Assembly: GCA_963934015.1 (NCBI GenBank)
Contig: CAWVWT010000001.1
Span: 135,258 to 199,257, forward strand
DNA length: 64,000 nucleotides
Direction: 5' to 3'
Source of the DNA: MGIIb-P sp963934015
Lineage (GTDB): Archaea; Thermoplasmatota; Poseidoniia; Poseidoniales; Thalassarchaeaceae
Shown here: positions 30,589-39,664 of the stretch, one piece after another
How the letters are laid out: each line of letters starts with the position of its first letter
Numbering within the stretch: position 1 is the first letter of the stretch
Notes under the pieces: model-generated
Database searches by the model: none
What the model was told of the DNA's origin: nothing
Seen by the model: the letters and a program-made list of their open reading frames with translations, nothing else
Made by a program: the position numbers and the translations under genes

Positions 30589-31365
30589 ATGGAGCCCCCC
30601 TTTCGTAATGGATTGGATGGTCGAGACCGGGAAGTAAAGGTCAGCCGTTGGGTTTTCGGCATTGCTGGTTTCTATTGTATTTCGATGTTTTTGGTTCCAT
30701 TGATGATGCCTACTGATTCAGTCCCTGAGCTTTCAGGGAGAGCGAATATGATGGATTATGCATCAGGGGACTCTTGGGGGAATCATGACCATTTTGATGA
30801 CGGTGAAATGGGTCATAATCAAAGCGCCCACGGTGGAACGTTCGCTTGGTCCGACCTAAATCCATACTATGCCTTCATCTATGCTTTTGGCGACCTGAAT
30901 TGCCATCAAAAACATGAGAGATCTTGGACAATAAATGGAAACCAGATGCCTGTTTGCACCCGTGACGTTGGCATCTTTCTCGGACTTGCACTCGGTGGAT
31001 GGTGGTTCTCCAGACGTGGCCTCAATAGATGGACCATACGTGACTCATTTTTGACTCTATTTCCCGATACAATGATTGCCCCACTCTACAAAAGTGATCG
31101 GCGATTGTCTGCAATGGTTGGAACCTGTTTGCTGTTTTGTTTACCTGTCGTTCTCGATGGTGGAATCCAAGCGATCACTGCATACGAATCCATCAACCCG
31201 GTGCGCATAACCACCGGCATCCCATTCGGCTTTATCATCGGGTGGTACCTGTGTGCAAGTTTGTCATCTAGACCCGAAAAATTCAACCTCGATGCTACAA
31301 TAGTTCAACTTCCCGCAGGTGCACGTTTGTCGATTGCAGAGCCTACCAGGGATGAGAGCGAATAA
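30589..31365 (+). CDS. DUF2085-family membrane protein
   Basis: 258 residues from ATG 30589. An N-terminal membrane helix (VFGIAGFYCISMFLVPLMM) is followed by a His/Asp-rich extracytoplasmic loop and then the DUF2085 signature: NCHQKHERSW and NQMPVCTRDVGIFLGLALG. Two or three more helices follow (LSAMVGTCLLFCLPVVL; ITTGIPFGFIIGWYLC). The conserved CHQ...R and MPVC residues suggest a metal or redox role, but the function of the family is unknown to me. The open frame upstream to 30331 overlaps the divergent Smr gene and is not used. It converges with the thymidylate-kinase-like gene, the stops being directly adjacent. Confidence 0.75.
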   Translation: MEPPFRNGLDGRDREVKVSRWVFGIAGFYCISMFLVPLMMPTDSVPELSGRANMMDYASGDSWGNHDHFDDGEMGHNQSAHGGTFAWSDLNPYYAFIYAFGDLNCHQKHERSWTINGNQMPVCTRDVGIFLGLALGGWWFSRRGLNRWTIRDSFLTLFPDTMIAPLYKSDRRLSAMVGTCLLFCLPVVLDGGIQAITAYESINPVRITTGIPFGFIIGWYLCASLSSRPEKFNLDATIVQLPAGARLSIAEPTRDESE

Positions 31366-32706
31366 TCAAACAGCGCCATTCTGCCACCAAGCAAGAAGTT
31401 CTTCACGAGTACTCGGTGGTGATACATCTGCTTTACCCGAACCAAGTATAGCCAAGCGGGCAATGCAGGAATCCGCTGCGCTGGGATTGGATGACAATGC
31501 AGCACTGAGCCCATGTTTCCAAGATGACCTGGCATGGGTACGTCGCCATTCTGAGAGAGTTTCTTTCAACGGCCATAGTGCAATACCAATTCGACCGAAT
31601 GCTTGCCAATCAGATCGCAATTCAGAGCGTGAGGCATCACTACCCACAAGTGAACGATATACCCTGACCCAACCAGATTGTTCGTGAAAAATTTTCACCA
31701 TGCGCCGAGTGTGCCGTTCCGTGACCATTCGAACCGGACCAAGCCATGCGCGTAATTCATGAATTTCAACACTGGGTAGCAAGGAAAGGGTTCCGACAAT
31801 TGCGAGTACAGGGTGACTCAGAGGATCAAGTGGAGCATCAAGTCTAGAGGGGGCATCGGATGCTTGAATCGCACCGATGTAAATTTGTGTTGAATCCCTC
31901 ACAATTTCCCACGGTTTACTTGAGTCAAGCCAATCTAAATTACTGCGAGCAGGCCGAGATTCAACAACATCAAGAGTTGTTTGCCCACGTTGTGAGGACA
32001 AAGCGCGCCCCAACATATGCAGCTCAACTTCTTCAGTTGAGACATTGATTGGCGGTGGACGCTCATGGAGAAATCGCCTAATTTCAAATTGTAACTTCTT
32101 ACGCAAATCATCTTTCGTACCATCATTAACAATTGGTCCAACAACGCGTCCCAAATCAAACGGTTTTGGCATTGGGACAACGCCACCTAACAAATCGTGG
32201 TACCCTTGGCGGATTCTGACTTGATATTCATCGGTTTCAAAATATTCAGTTTTATCAAGCGTAAGCCGGAGTGTGTCGTGTTTAATTCGACGCAACGCTG
32301 CACCAGGATCGCAATCGACCCAGATGCATAAGTCTGGAATCATTGCAGCCGCATTCATTTGAGCCACCTCCTCTATTCCAAGGTCGCCCACTACACCTTG
32401 ATAGACCAAAGAAGAGTGGATATTTCGCTCACTGACAACCACACGGCCTTGCCCCAAGCGTGGACGAATCCAAGTGTGGGAATGGTCCATTCGATCGGCT
32501 GCAAAATATACCGCTTCACGGGTTGGACCTGCATCGCCGGTACGAACGGCTTCAACTGCCATCAATCCGAGTTCAGCATTCCTGCGAGGTTCGGCAGTCA
32601 CATCGACGCCGGCAAAGGTGAATTCTTTTTGCAGAATTTCTGCAATCATTTTGGTAGCCAGCCCTTTGCCCGAACCATCGCCGCCCTCTACGGTAATCAG
32701 GTACAT
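31366..32706 (-). CDS. Thymidylate kinase-like protein with C-terminal extension
   Basis: 446 residues, twice the usual ~210 of dTMP kinase. Residues 1-215 are kinase-like: P-loop VEGGDGSGKGLATK, then the nucleotide-binding region ADRMDHSHTW and SERNIHSSLVYQG (the usual DRxxxSxxAYQG), and a LID-like part around CDPGAALRRIKHD. Two canonical positions differ: the residue after the P-loop Lys is Gly instead of Ser/Thr, and the DR motif is ER. Residues ~225-446 are an unrecognised soluble domain containing LRAWLGPVRMVTERHTRRM. It would phosphorylate dTMP if active. It is 10 bp downstream of the membrane-protein gene and converges with the DUF2085 gene. Confidence 0.7.
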   Translation of the reverse strand: MYLITVEGGDGSGKGLATKMIAEILQKEFTFAGVDVTAEPRRNAELGLMAVEAVRTGDAGPTREAVYFAADRMDHSHTWIRPRLGQGRVVVSERNIHSSLVYQGVVGDLGIEEVAQMNAAAMIPDLCIWVDCDPGAALRRIKHDTLRLTLDKTEYFETDEYQVRIRQGYHDLLGGVVPMPKPFDLGRVVGPIVNDGTKDDLRKKLQFEIRRFLHERPPPINVSTEEVELHMLGRALSSQRGQTTLDVVESRPARSNLDWLDSSKPWEIVRDSTQIYIGAIQASDAPSRLDAPLDPLSHPVLAIVGTLSLLPSVEIHELRAWLGPVRMVTERHTRRMVKIFHEQSGWVRVYRSLVGSDASRSELRSDWQAFGRIGIALWPLKETLSEWRRTHARSSWKHGLSAALSSNPSAADSCIARLAILGSGKADVSPPSTREELLAWWQNGAV

Positions 32707-32715
32707 CTTCGCACC

Positions 32716-33495
32716 TCAATTCTCGTCTTCTTCGGAATCTTCGAAATGTTTCTTGGTGGCTGAAAGCATTCCCATACCTGCTAAAATTAACATTGGACCG
32801 ATGAAAATTCCACCACGGCTGAACAATGCGATTCCGCATAGATACTGAGTCCTGCGGTAATGCTTCCCGCGCCTGGCTTCAGCCGCACCAGCTAGGCCGA
32901 ATAAGGCAGAGATGACTGTCAATGATGCAACCACAGATGCCAGTAAAACTGCACTCTCAAGATGGGAATCTCGTCGCAAATCTTCTTCGATGACACCTTC
33001 GCCGGGAGTCATGGTAAGTGAAATATCAGCTTGTTCGCCAGGATTGAACGTAATGCGGAGGGTTTTGTTGCCGGAATGTGCCACCTTGAGAATGTATGAT
33101 TCTTCTTGGGGTACCTCTAACATCGAAAAACGGCCATCCCTATTGGTGTAAGCGCTATGGCCGGTGGGTTCATCATCAATATTCAGCAAAATGACTTGTA
33201 TACCTTCAATCGGATCCCCGCCTGTGAGGTTAGCCTCATCGACTGCAGACAATAATTGACCATTGACTGTCGCAGTATTTTGATCAATGAATAGAGGGTT
33301 TTCAAGGACATCTTGGGGGTCCGCTGCAAACAGTAAGGCACCGAACCAGAGGCCCATTAGTGAGCCGACAATAATCAGGCTTACTGCAACATTTCCGGAC
33401 CACTCAAGTGCATCATCCTGAGAGCCGCGTCGGGCTGCTGCTTCGACTTCATCATCGATATCCAAACGGACAACAAGATCTTCATCGTCACTCAT
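32716..33495 (-). CDS. Membrane protein with carboxypeptidase-regulatory-like domain
   Basis: 259 residues. An acidic cytoplasmic N-terminus is followed by a helix (VAVSLIIVGSLMGLWFGALL) and an extracellular beta-sandwich (~65-165). In this part VNGQLLS, IEGIQVILLN and YTNRDGRFSMLEVPQ match the CarboxypepD-regulatory/transthyretin-like fold. Two further helices follow (AVLLASVVASLTVISALFGL; IALFSRGGIFIGPMLIL) and an acidic tail. There is no catalytic motif. Its start overlaps the stop of the glutaminyl cyclase gene by four bases, indicating coupled expression and probably a shared location at the membrane. Confidence 0.65.
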   Translation of the reverse strand: MSDDEDLVVRLDIDDEVEAAARRGSQDDALEWSGNVAVSLIIVGSLMGLWFGALLFAADPQDVLENPLFIDQNTATVNGQLLSAVDEANLTGGDPIEGIQVILLNIDDEPTGHSAYTNRDGRFSMLEVPQEESYILKVAHSGNKTLRITFNPGEQADISLTMTPGEGVIEEDLRRDSHLESAVLLASVVASLTVISALFGLAGAAEARRGKHYRRTQYLCGIALFSRGGIFIGPMLILAGMGMLSATKKHFEDSEEDEN

Positions 33496-34457
33496 TTTGG
33501 TGGCCCCCCATTACGTGGGTTGCGTCCGCCGTCCTTCAAGGTCATGGTGATTAGAATCACGACTGCAATCAGCAAGATGGCTAGAATGATTTCTGAATAA
33601 ATTGGATCTACACTACTTGCCGTAGATTCAGGAGACCCAACTTCTGGTTCGGGTTCAGGAAGTGGGGGGTGTTCAGGCACTGTGAAAGTTACATTGTACA
33701 TGTTCGACCAGTATTTACCTGTAATCCACAATGATTGTGTTGTAGAATCAAAGGCGATGCCATTCAGAACGCCTCCCCCTTCAGGTTTCAAACCACTTGC
33801 ATCAATATGTTCTACAACCACACCCGAAACCAAATCGATGGTTACAATCTCCTCTGTCTGGTAGATGTTTGCCATCAACAATCCATTCACGATTTCAAGT
33901 TCATTGATACGGCTGATTGATTCATTGTTTAGCGTGACATTGAGTGTAGACTCCAATTCAAATGTTGAAGCGTTTCTAAATTGTAGAACATTGGAACCAT
34001 TGGACATGATGAGGTGGGTGCCATCGTAGGCCAGACCCCAACCTTCACCGCCATAGGAATAATTCGCGATAACTTCGAACGTTTCCATATCGTACCGATA
34101 GGCGATACCCTCTTTCCAAGTGAGTTGGATAATTTCATCCCCTACAAATGTCATACCCTCGCCAAATTCGCTGGCATCCAAATTGATTGAGCGGATGATT
34201 TCGCCGGTTGAATGATTCACTTCGCGCAGTGTCGAATTACCGTACTTTCCGGTTGATTCAAACAATCGATCACCGTAAAATTCCAATCCTTGTGTATATG
34301 CGGTTGAATCATGCGAAACATTGTCTTGTTCAACAACCACATATGACTCGGCTCGGACATACGCTGAATCGCCGTCTTGTGCCCCCATAATAGGGGTTGA
34401 AGATAGCAAAAATAGGGTGGTGCACAAGACCGCCAATACACCCCGCCCCCCGAGCAT
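33492..34457 (-). CDS. Membrane-anchored glutaminyl-peptide cyclotransferase (plant/bacterial type)
   Basis: 321 residues from ATG 34457 (a GTG at 34475 is the longer alternative). A signal peptide (LAVLCTTLFLLSSTPIMG) precedes a beta-propeller of the GlnCyc family: YTQGLEFYGDRLFESTGKYG, FGEGMTFVGDEIIQLTWKEG, GEGWGLAYDGTHLIMSNGS, INELEIVNGLLMANIYQT and VLNGIAFDS follow in the family order. A C-terminal helix (IILAILLIAVVILITMTL) anchors it. The enzyme cyclises N-terminal Gln to pyroglutamate on exported proteins or peptides, protecting them from aminopeptidases. Several N-glycosylation sequons are present. The gene is divergent from the PKD-domain metalloprotease. Confidence 0.85.
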   Translation of the reverse strand: MLGGRGVLAVLCTTLFLLSSTPIMGAQDGDSAYVRAESYVVVEQDNVSHDSTAYTQGLEFYGDRLFESTGKYGNSTLREVNHSTGEIIRSINLDASEFGEGMTFVGDEIIQLTWKEGIAYRYDMETFEVIANYSYGGEGWGLAYDGTHLIMSNGSNVLQFRNASTFELESTLNVTLNNESISRINELEIVNGLLMANIYQTEEIVTIDLVSGVVVEHIDASGLKPEGGGVLNGIAFDSTTQSLWITGKYWSNMYNVTFTVPEHPPLPEPEPEVGSPESTASSVDPIYSEIILAILLIAVVILITMTLKDGGRNPRNGGPPK

Positions 34458-34481
34458 GTATGAACAATGCTCCACCTTGTG

Positions 34482-34489
34482 TTAAATAC
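34482..34489 (+). promoter_or_regulatory. TATA-like element for the PKD metalloprotease gene
   Basis: TTAAATAC about 55 bases upstream of the ATG at 34543. Transcription would start near 34512, the position of the hairpin at 34512-34528. Confidence 0.4.
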
Positions 34490-34511
34490 CTGCTCGGGTC
34501 AAAGTCAACGC

Positions 34512-34528
34512 GGAACACGTAGTGTTCC
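34512..34528 (+). promoter_or_regulatory. Hairpin in the leader of the metalloprotease gene
   Basis: GGAACAC, loop GTA, GTGTTCC: a 7-bp perfect stem, with flanking CGC/GCG that could extend it around one bulge. It lies just upstream of the ribosome-binding site GAGGTGA and at the predicted 5' end of the mRNA, where it could protect the transcript or tune translation. Confidence 0.4.
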
Positions 34529-34542
34529 CGCGAGGTGACTAA

Positions 34543-37500
34543 ATGTCCGCTGGCAACCGCTCCCAATGTCTATTCTTGGTTTCACTGATGATTCTGGTAT
34601 CTTGGGTACCTTTTGCCGCTGCAAACGATGGAGATTCAAACCCTGAATACACCTCAGCGGGTGGGCTTTTCTACAATCTAGATGAATTTGACCCGATGGC
34701 CAATGGAAAGCCGTACCTCTTTGCTGGTGGCGAAGATGAACTCATATTCAGTGCCACCCGGCACCTCAAGCAACAATGGGCTGATGAGGGCTATCCTGGG
34801 CTTGTATTACCCTTTGAAGAAACGGCCACAAGTGCAAGAACAGCTGGACGTGCTTGTGAGAATGCGTGGACGGCAGGGGAAACCGGAACAGTACAAACCA
34901 CAGCTGGTCAAATCCAGATTTCGGCCATGCATGTGACGGCAAATGCTGCAATCCTCATCGAAAATGGGCAATCGGTCTCATCAACTACATTGAATAACAT
35001 CGGTTCGACTTGGGAAACCACCATTTTCCCAACGAATACAAACTACTTCGGAAACCCCCCTGATGTTGACAACAATTGCCAGATTGAAATCGTCATCTAC
35101 GCGATTGATGGCGGGGCAAACATTGGAGGATATTTCATGCCCAGTATGTCATCTACACGTGAAATAATCTACGTTGACATCGATGATCTGTCATGGCGAA
35201 ATACAATCCTTGCACACGAATTTCAGCACCTTCTTCACAACGCCCGTGATCCTTTCGAATACATCTGGATTGACGAAGGGAATGCAGATATGGCGGCTTT
35301 CCTCTGTTTTGGTGCCTCTAATGCAGTCATCGGACACGCCAATGCGTGGACGCAGAATGCCAGCGCTTCCGTTCGATGGTGGAATCAGCGCATTGGTGAC
35401 TACGGCGCCGGCTTCATGTTCATGCTCTTCCTGGCTGACAATCTCGGCGGTGGTTCTGCCATCCGCCAATTGGTTTCAGATACACTAACAGGTGGACAAG
35501 GTATTGAAGATTTAGCCCAAACTTTGGGTCCAAGTGGGACCCCTATTGGAACCACGATGACAGATATTTTCGCTAACTTTACCGCGTCGGTCACCCTTGA
35601 CCATGGAACTCAAGCTGAATTTGGTCTCGACAATATCGACATGTATGAAACCTGCGGGAATAATCAATTCTGCCGGATACAACTTTCAGGATCAAATCTG
35701 AATTGGGCAGGAATATGGCAAAGTGGAACCCAAGATATTGAAGGATGGGGGGTGCATGCATTCCGATTCTTGGATGGTACAGGTACACCACTGAACATCA
35801 TGATTCAACCCAGTGAATTGGGTTTTGCTGCAACAGTATTGACGCATGATGCAGCGGCTGGAACTTGGTCGATGGAGCAATTACGCTTCGACGAATTAAC
35901 TGGGATTGGTACCGCATTAATCCCTAGTTTTGGCAATGCAACTGATGACGTCTACCTCATTGTTTGGTACGAGAGTGGAGTCGACGATTGCGATTATACC
36001 AGCCCTAATTGCGCATTCCCAGGGGGTGCTGAATATCCAATCGCCACTTTTGATGTGACGGCAGGAATCATCAGCCAACCCGCTGAAATTACAGTGACAC
36101 AAGAAATCAAAACCGATCGTGACGAGGACGGGGATGTCGACACTGTCGAAGCAACTGTTGATGTGATATCATCCGCTTTCTACGAAGTTCTGGACATCGA
36201 GGTCAAGGCTTACGAAAACAATACCCTACATGATTCATCAGAATTCTCTATTGAGGCAGGCGATACAGTTCCAGTTGGGTCAACAAACCAAACGATTTGG
36301 TACACCCCACCTTGGGATGGTGATTGGACACTGCATTTCACGATGCGGAATCAAATCGGGGAAATTGTCGACGAGGCCCTTACCCTACCCATTACATTGG
36401 CAAACATGGCACCTGTCGCTGAAGGGAGTGCCGCTGCGAATGCAACCCAAACATGGTTGCCACTGCAGTTCTTTGGTGCGGGTTACGACCTTTGGGGATT
36501 AGGGCTAACCAATGAATCATTTTCCCACAACGAAACACCAGTTGGTTACAATTGGAATTTCGGGGACAACTTACCTGGCTCTGGACTCAAGGACCCCATG
36601 CGTTCTTGGCAGAATCCAGGCATGTACAATGTCACCCTCACGGTTGTTGATCAAGGAGGCGCTATTAGTGCAATCCAAACCTGGGAAATTAGTGTCAACG
36701 ACACCGAGCCACCAACCCCCCGGATCGATGTAGGCTCCCCTCCTGCCGCAATTTCCGACCCCTATACACTCCTCACATCGCAGCGTGTACAATTCTCAGC
36801 AGCTAGAAGTGAAGACAATGTTCCACTCAATCAATTGACATTTACATGGGACTTTGGTGACGGGACCATCCTCAGTGGCCAAGGCCTCTATGATGTGTCA
36901 CATGAATGGGACATCGGCTCATCGAATGGGACCCCCTACAATCTCACATTGCATGTAGACGATGGCACACATGTGGCAAATATGTCGGTTACCATTTTGA
37001 TTATGAATCGTGTACCACGACAGGTTTGGTTTGAGGATTTGCAAACCTCAACCCTGACACCATTGGATCTACCAACGGTGTTTACCGATGATGATGGTGC
37101 AATCATGGCAACAGATTGGTGGTTTGATGAAAACGTCAATTTCGATGGTGGAATCGTAACGATGTCTTCGCCTTTTGTTGACAATCATTCCACAGACACC
37201 AACCCCGTGCCCGCTTGGGCAACACCCGGTTGGAAAAATGTCACAATCTTTGCGACTGATGATTCAGGTGATGTGAGTTGGACTGTGTTACACATTGAAG
37301 TCCTAAACCAGCGACCTGTAGCAATTTTCCCTCGCCCAGATGATGGGGCGACCAATACGATGTACACATTCCTATCCTCGTCGTTCGACCCCGATGGAAA
37401 TTCAGGAAACATGAGTCACAACTGGACCATCTCTGGAATCCAAGACCCAATTACAAACAACCAAGTCAATCACATGTTCACTGAACCGGGCGTCTACAGC

Positions 37501-38700
37501 GTGACCTTAATCGTGACCGATGAAAGGGGATTGGAATCGCTGCCCAAGAGTTACACAATCCATATCGCCAACCCACTTCCAATGCCCGTTCTGTCTACAC
37601 ACGAAGCTTGGCTTAACGGGACTGTTGTAACTGTACCTGGATCTGATTTATCAGTCTACAATTGGCGACGGACCTTCACAGACACAGGAGATATTTTCGT
37701 TGCACCAGGAACTGTTTTGCGATTTTCTTCGGCCGGTTCACGGGATATGGATACGACCTTTGATGGGATGCTAAACCCAAATCAAGGAGCAGCTGATTGG
37801 AATGGAATTGTAGATACCACATGGAACTGGGGAGATGCTTCCCCACCATCACATGAATACGATGCGTGGCATATTTTTGAACAGCCAGGATATTACACCG
37901 TGACTCTTACTGTCAGAGATGGCTACGGGACAGGGGATAGCAATTCAACAACGATTGGAATCTGGGTTTCAAGTGCCCCAACCATTTATCCTGATCACGT
38001 TATTGTCGATGGAATCGCTTTCAGTGGATACCTGAATGTTATCGAAGCCTATGCCGATGATTTCGACATGGTGTCTGGAATGATTGCTTGGCGCGATGAT
38101 GATGCAATGACCGATAGCGACAGTGATGGCATTACGGACAATGATCAAGATACACCACTCAATACAGACCTCACCTACTGGTGGGACCTAGACGATAGCA
38201 TAGATGACGATGGGAATGGTAATTTCAATGATGATTGGACAACCAACCCCGTTGTCCGTGAAGGGCGAGGAAATGATGTGCAATGGAATGAATCCGGTGA
38301 ATATGTCATCCGGTTGAAAATCTGTGACGACACTGATGTCTGCACCATTGAAACCTATGATGTCATCGTTCGAAACCCAGATGATTCCGATGATGTATTG
38401 GGTGATTTGTCATGGAAGGATTTGCTTCCTTCGACTGATTCTAGTAGTTTGTACATCATCATCCTCATCGCTTTGGTACTAACCCTCGGATGGTTGGTCA
38501 TGCGAGAACCAGAGGAAATCGAAGTCGAAGCCGAGCATGCCGCCAGTACTTACGATGTTGCTGAAGTCCACACCGAAGGTGGTATTTTGGGTATGGACCA
38601 GCATACACCTCCCCCAAAACCAACTCATTTGACCAAAGATGATCGGCGCAGCAAGGATTCGGGTTATGTACGACCTGTCACCAGCAGACGTCGGCGGTGA
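34543..38700 (+). CDS. Secreted zinc metalloprotease with PKD domains, membrane-anchored
   Basis: 1,385 residues with a good ribosome-binding site (GAGGTGA, 4 bases before ATG). Signal peptide ~1-27 (LVSLMILVSWVPFAAA). The catalytic domain (~60-400) has the zinc motif HEFQH at 225-229 (H225, E226, H229) and a downstream WIDEG, whose Glu is the likely third ligand. This arrangement resembles hyicolysin/M30- and M6-like peptidases. After an Ig-like part come at least four PKD-type modules, for example YNWNFGDN...MYNVTLTV, FTWDFGDG, MSHNWTISG...VYSVTLIV and TWNWGDA...YYTVTLTV. A Ca-binding-like acidic repeat (DSDSDGITDNDQD) follows. The C-terminus has a helix (LYIIILIALVLTLGWLVM) and a basic cytoplasmic tail. 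It probably digests extracellular protein at the cell surface. Confidence 0.85.
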   Translation: MSAGNRSQCLFLVSLMILVSWVPFAAANDGDSNPEYTSAGGLFYNLDEFDPMANGKPYLFAGGEDELIFSATRHLKQQWADEGYPGLVLPFEETATSARTAGRACENAWTAGETGTVQTTAGQIQISAMHVTANAAILIENGQSVSSTTLNNIGSTWETTIFPTNTNYFGNPPDVDNNCQIEIVIYAIDGGANIGGYFMPSMSSTREIIYVDIDDLSWRNTILAHEFQHLLHNARDPFEYIWIDEGNADMAAFLCFGASNAVIGHANAWTQNASASVRWWNQRIGDYGAGFMFMLFLADNLGGGSAIRQLVSDTLTGGQGIEDLAQTLGPSGTPIGTTMTDIFANFTASVTLDHGTQAEFGLDNIDMYETCGNNQFCRIQLSGSNLNWAGIWQSGTQDIEGWGVHAFRFLDGTGTPLNIMIQPSELGFAATVLTHDAAAGTWSMEQLRFDELTGIGTALIPSFGNATDDVYLIVWYESGVDDCDYTSPNCAFPGGAEYPIATFDVTAGIISQPAEITVTQEIKTDRDEDGDVDTVEATVDVISSAFYEVLDIEVKAYENNTLHDSSEFSIEAGDTVPVGSTNQTIWYTPPWDGDWTLHFTMRNQIGEIVDEALTLPITLANMAPVAEGSAAANATQTWLPLQFFGAGYDLWGLGLTNESFSHNETPVGYNWNFGDNLPGSGLKDPMRSWQNPGMYNVTLTVVDQGGAISAIQTWEISVNDTEPPTPRIDVGSPPAAISDPYTLLTSQRVQFSAARSEDNVPLNQLTFTWDFGDGTILSGQGLYDVSHEWDIGSSNGTPYNLTLHVDDGTHVANMSVTILIMNRVPRQVWFEDLQTSTLTPLDLPTVFTDDDGAIMATDWWFDENVNFDGGIVTMSSPFVDNHSTDTNPVPAWATPGWKNVTIFATDDSGDVSWTVLHIEVLNQRPVAIFPRPDDGATNTMYTFLSSSFDPDGNSGNMSHNWTISGIQDPITNNQVNHMFTEPGVYSVTLIVTDERGLESLPKSYTIHIANPLPMPVLSTHEAWLNGTVVTVPGSDLSVYNWRRTFTDTGDIFVAPGTVLRFSSAGSRDMDTTFDGMLNPNQGAADWNGIVDTTWNWGDASPPSHEYDAWHIFEQPGYYTVTLTVRDGYGTGDSNSTTIGIWVSSAPTIYPDHVIVDGIAFSGYLNVIEAYADDFDMVSGMIAWRDDDAMTDSDSDGITDNDQDTPLNTDLTYWWDLDDSIDDDGNGNFNDDWTTNPVVREGRGNDVQWNESGEYVIRLKICDDTDVCTIETYDVIVRNPDDSDDVLGDLSWKDLLPSTDSSSLYIIILIALVLTLGWLVMREPEEIEVEAEHAASTYDVAEVHTEGGILGMDQHTPPPKPTHLTKDDRRSKDSGYVRPVTSRRRR

Positions 38701-38704
38701 GATT

Positions 38705-39664
38705 GTGGTAAGAAATACGAGACTTAGCGTGACCGTTGTAGTCACACTACTGCTTCTACCATTGTTATCCGTGATTTCTTACGAAACAGGTATCGAAATC
38801 GCATCCGTTGCATCAGCCCAAGACCGCCCCCCCTGCAAAATTGGGATGCCCATCGATGAATGGTCAGTTGAACAATTCAGCTTGACTGGAAATGGAATGG
38901 CTGGTGAAGAGGGGCAATGGTGGGAGGGTGATTCGGGCCCAACATATGAATATGAACATTGTCCACTTCAATCATCATTCAGCACCTCATTTGTGCTAAA
39001 CAATGATTCCGCTGTTGGCCTAAGGATGCACCTGACCACGGGCTGGAAATACACATTTTCAGTCAATCTACAAAACCTCAATGAATCCGATGAAAAACCT
39101 ATTGCAGATGTGTATTTACTTCAACAAAATCATTTCGAACGATATGAATTTGATTTTGATTCGCGACATAACGAATGGGATGGAATGCGTGACGATATTG
39201 CTCATTCTGCACCTTGGTTACAGAACCTGATTATTTGGAAACCATTCAGAGATGTCCATTCCTATGAGAAATTGCATGAAGTTGATTTTGCCGTAGCACT
39301 CGATCACGAAGAACGAAGTTACTCACTGTGGGATGATTCCGCTGAAATTGAGGAAATGTTTCTTCTCGTTGAATCATGGAACAATATTCGTGATTATGAC
39401 GCCAAGTCACAAGCGGTCAACTATAGCGTCGATGTGACCGTTCAAGTCGAAGAACGATTCTCACTTCCTAACTGGACGGTGTCATTGGCCTGTTGCAGTG
39501 GGTTGATTGGTATCCTCGCAGCACCTTTCCTTGTTCACAGTCGCTACATGAAAGCGGGATTGGATGTTATCGAATCCGGTGGTGGGGATATGATGCCACA
39601 TCTCGATACTGAACCAGAGAGAGCGCCGACTATACAGGATCAGTCTCAACCACCCACAGGGTGA
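38705..39664 (+). CDS. Membrane-anchored extracellular protein, function unknown
   Basis: 319 residues from a GTG at 38705, chosen because GGTGAG lies just upstream and a signal-type helix begins at once (LSVTVVVTLLLLPLLSVIS). In-frame starts further upstream (38639, 38666) would overlap the protease gene. The extracellular part (~35-265) is rich in Trp, Glu and Asp with sequons (NNDS, NLNES) and two early Cys. It is followed by a helix (VSLACCSGLIGILAAPFLV) and a cytoplasmic tail. I do not recognise the family. It begins four bases after the protease stop, so the two are cotranscribed and may work together. Its stop directly abuts the end of the convergent aroD gene. Confidence 0.65.
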   Translation: MVRNTRLSVTVVVTLLLLPLLSVISYETGIEIASVASAQDRPPCKIGMPIDEWSVEQFSLTGNGMAGEEGQWWEGDSGPTYEYEHCPLQSSFSTSFVLNNDSAVGLRMHLTTGWKYTFSVNLQNLNESDEKPIADVYLLQQNHFERYEFDFDSRHNEWDGMRDDIAHSAPWLQNLIIWKPFRDVHSYEKLHEVDFAVALDHEERSYSLWDDSAEIEEMFLLVESWNNIRDYDAKSQAVNYSVDVTVQVEERFSLPNWTVSLACCSGLIGILAAPFLVHSRYMKAGLDVIESGGGDMMPHLDTEPERAPTIQDQSQPPTG

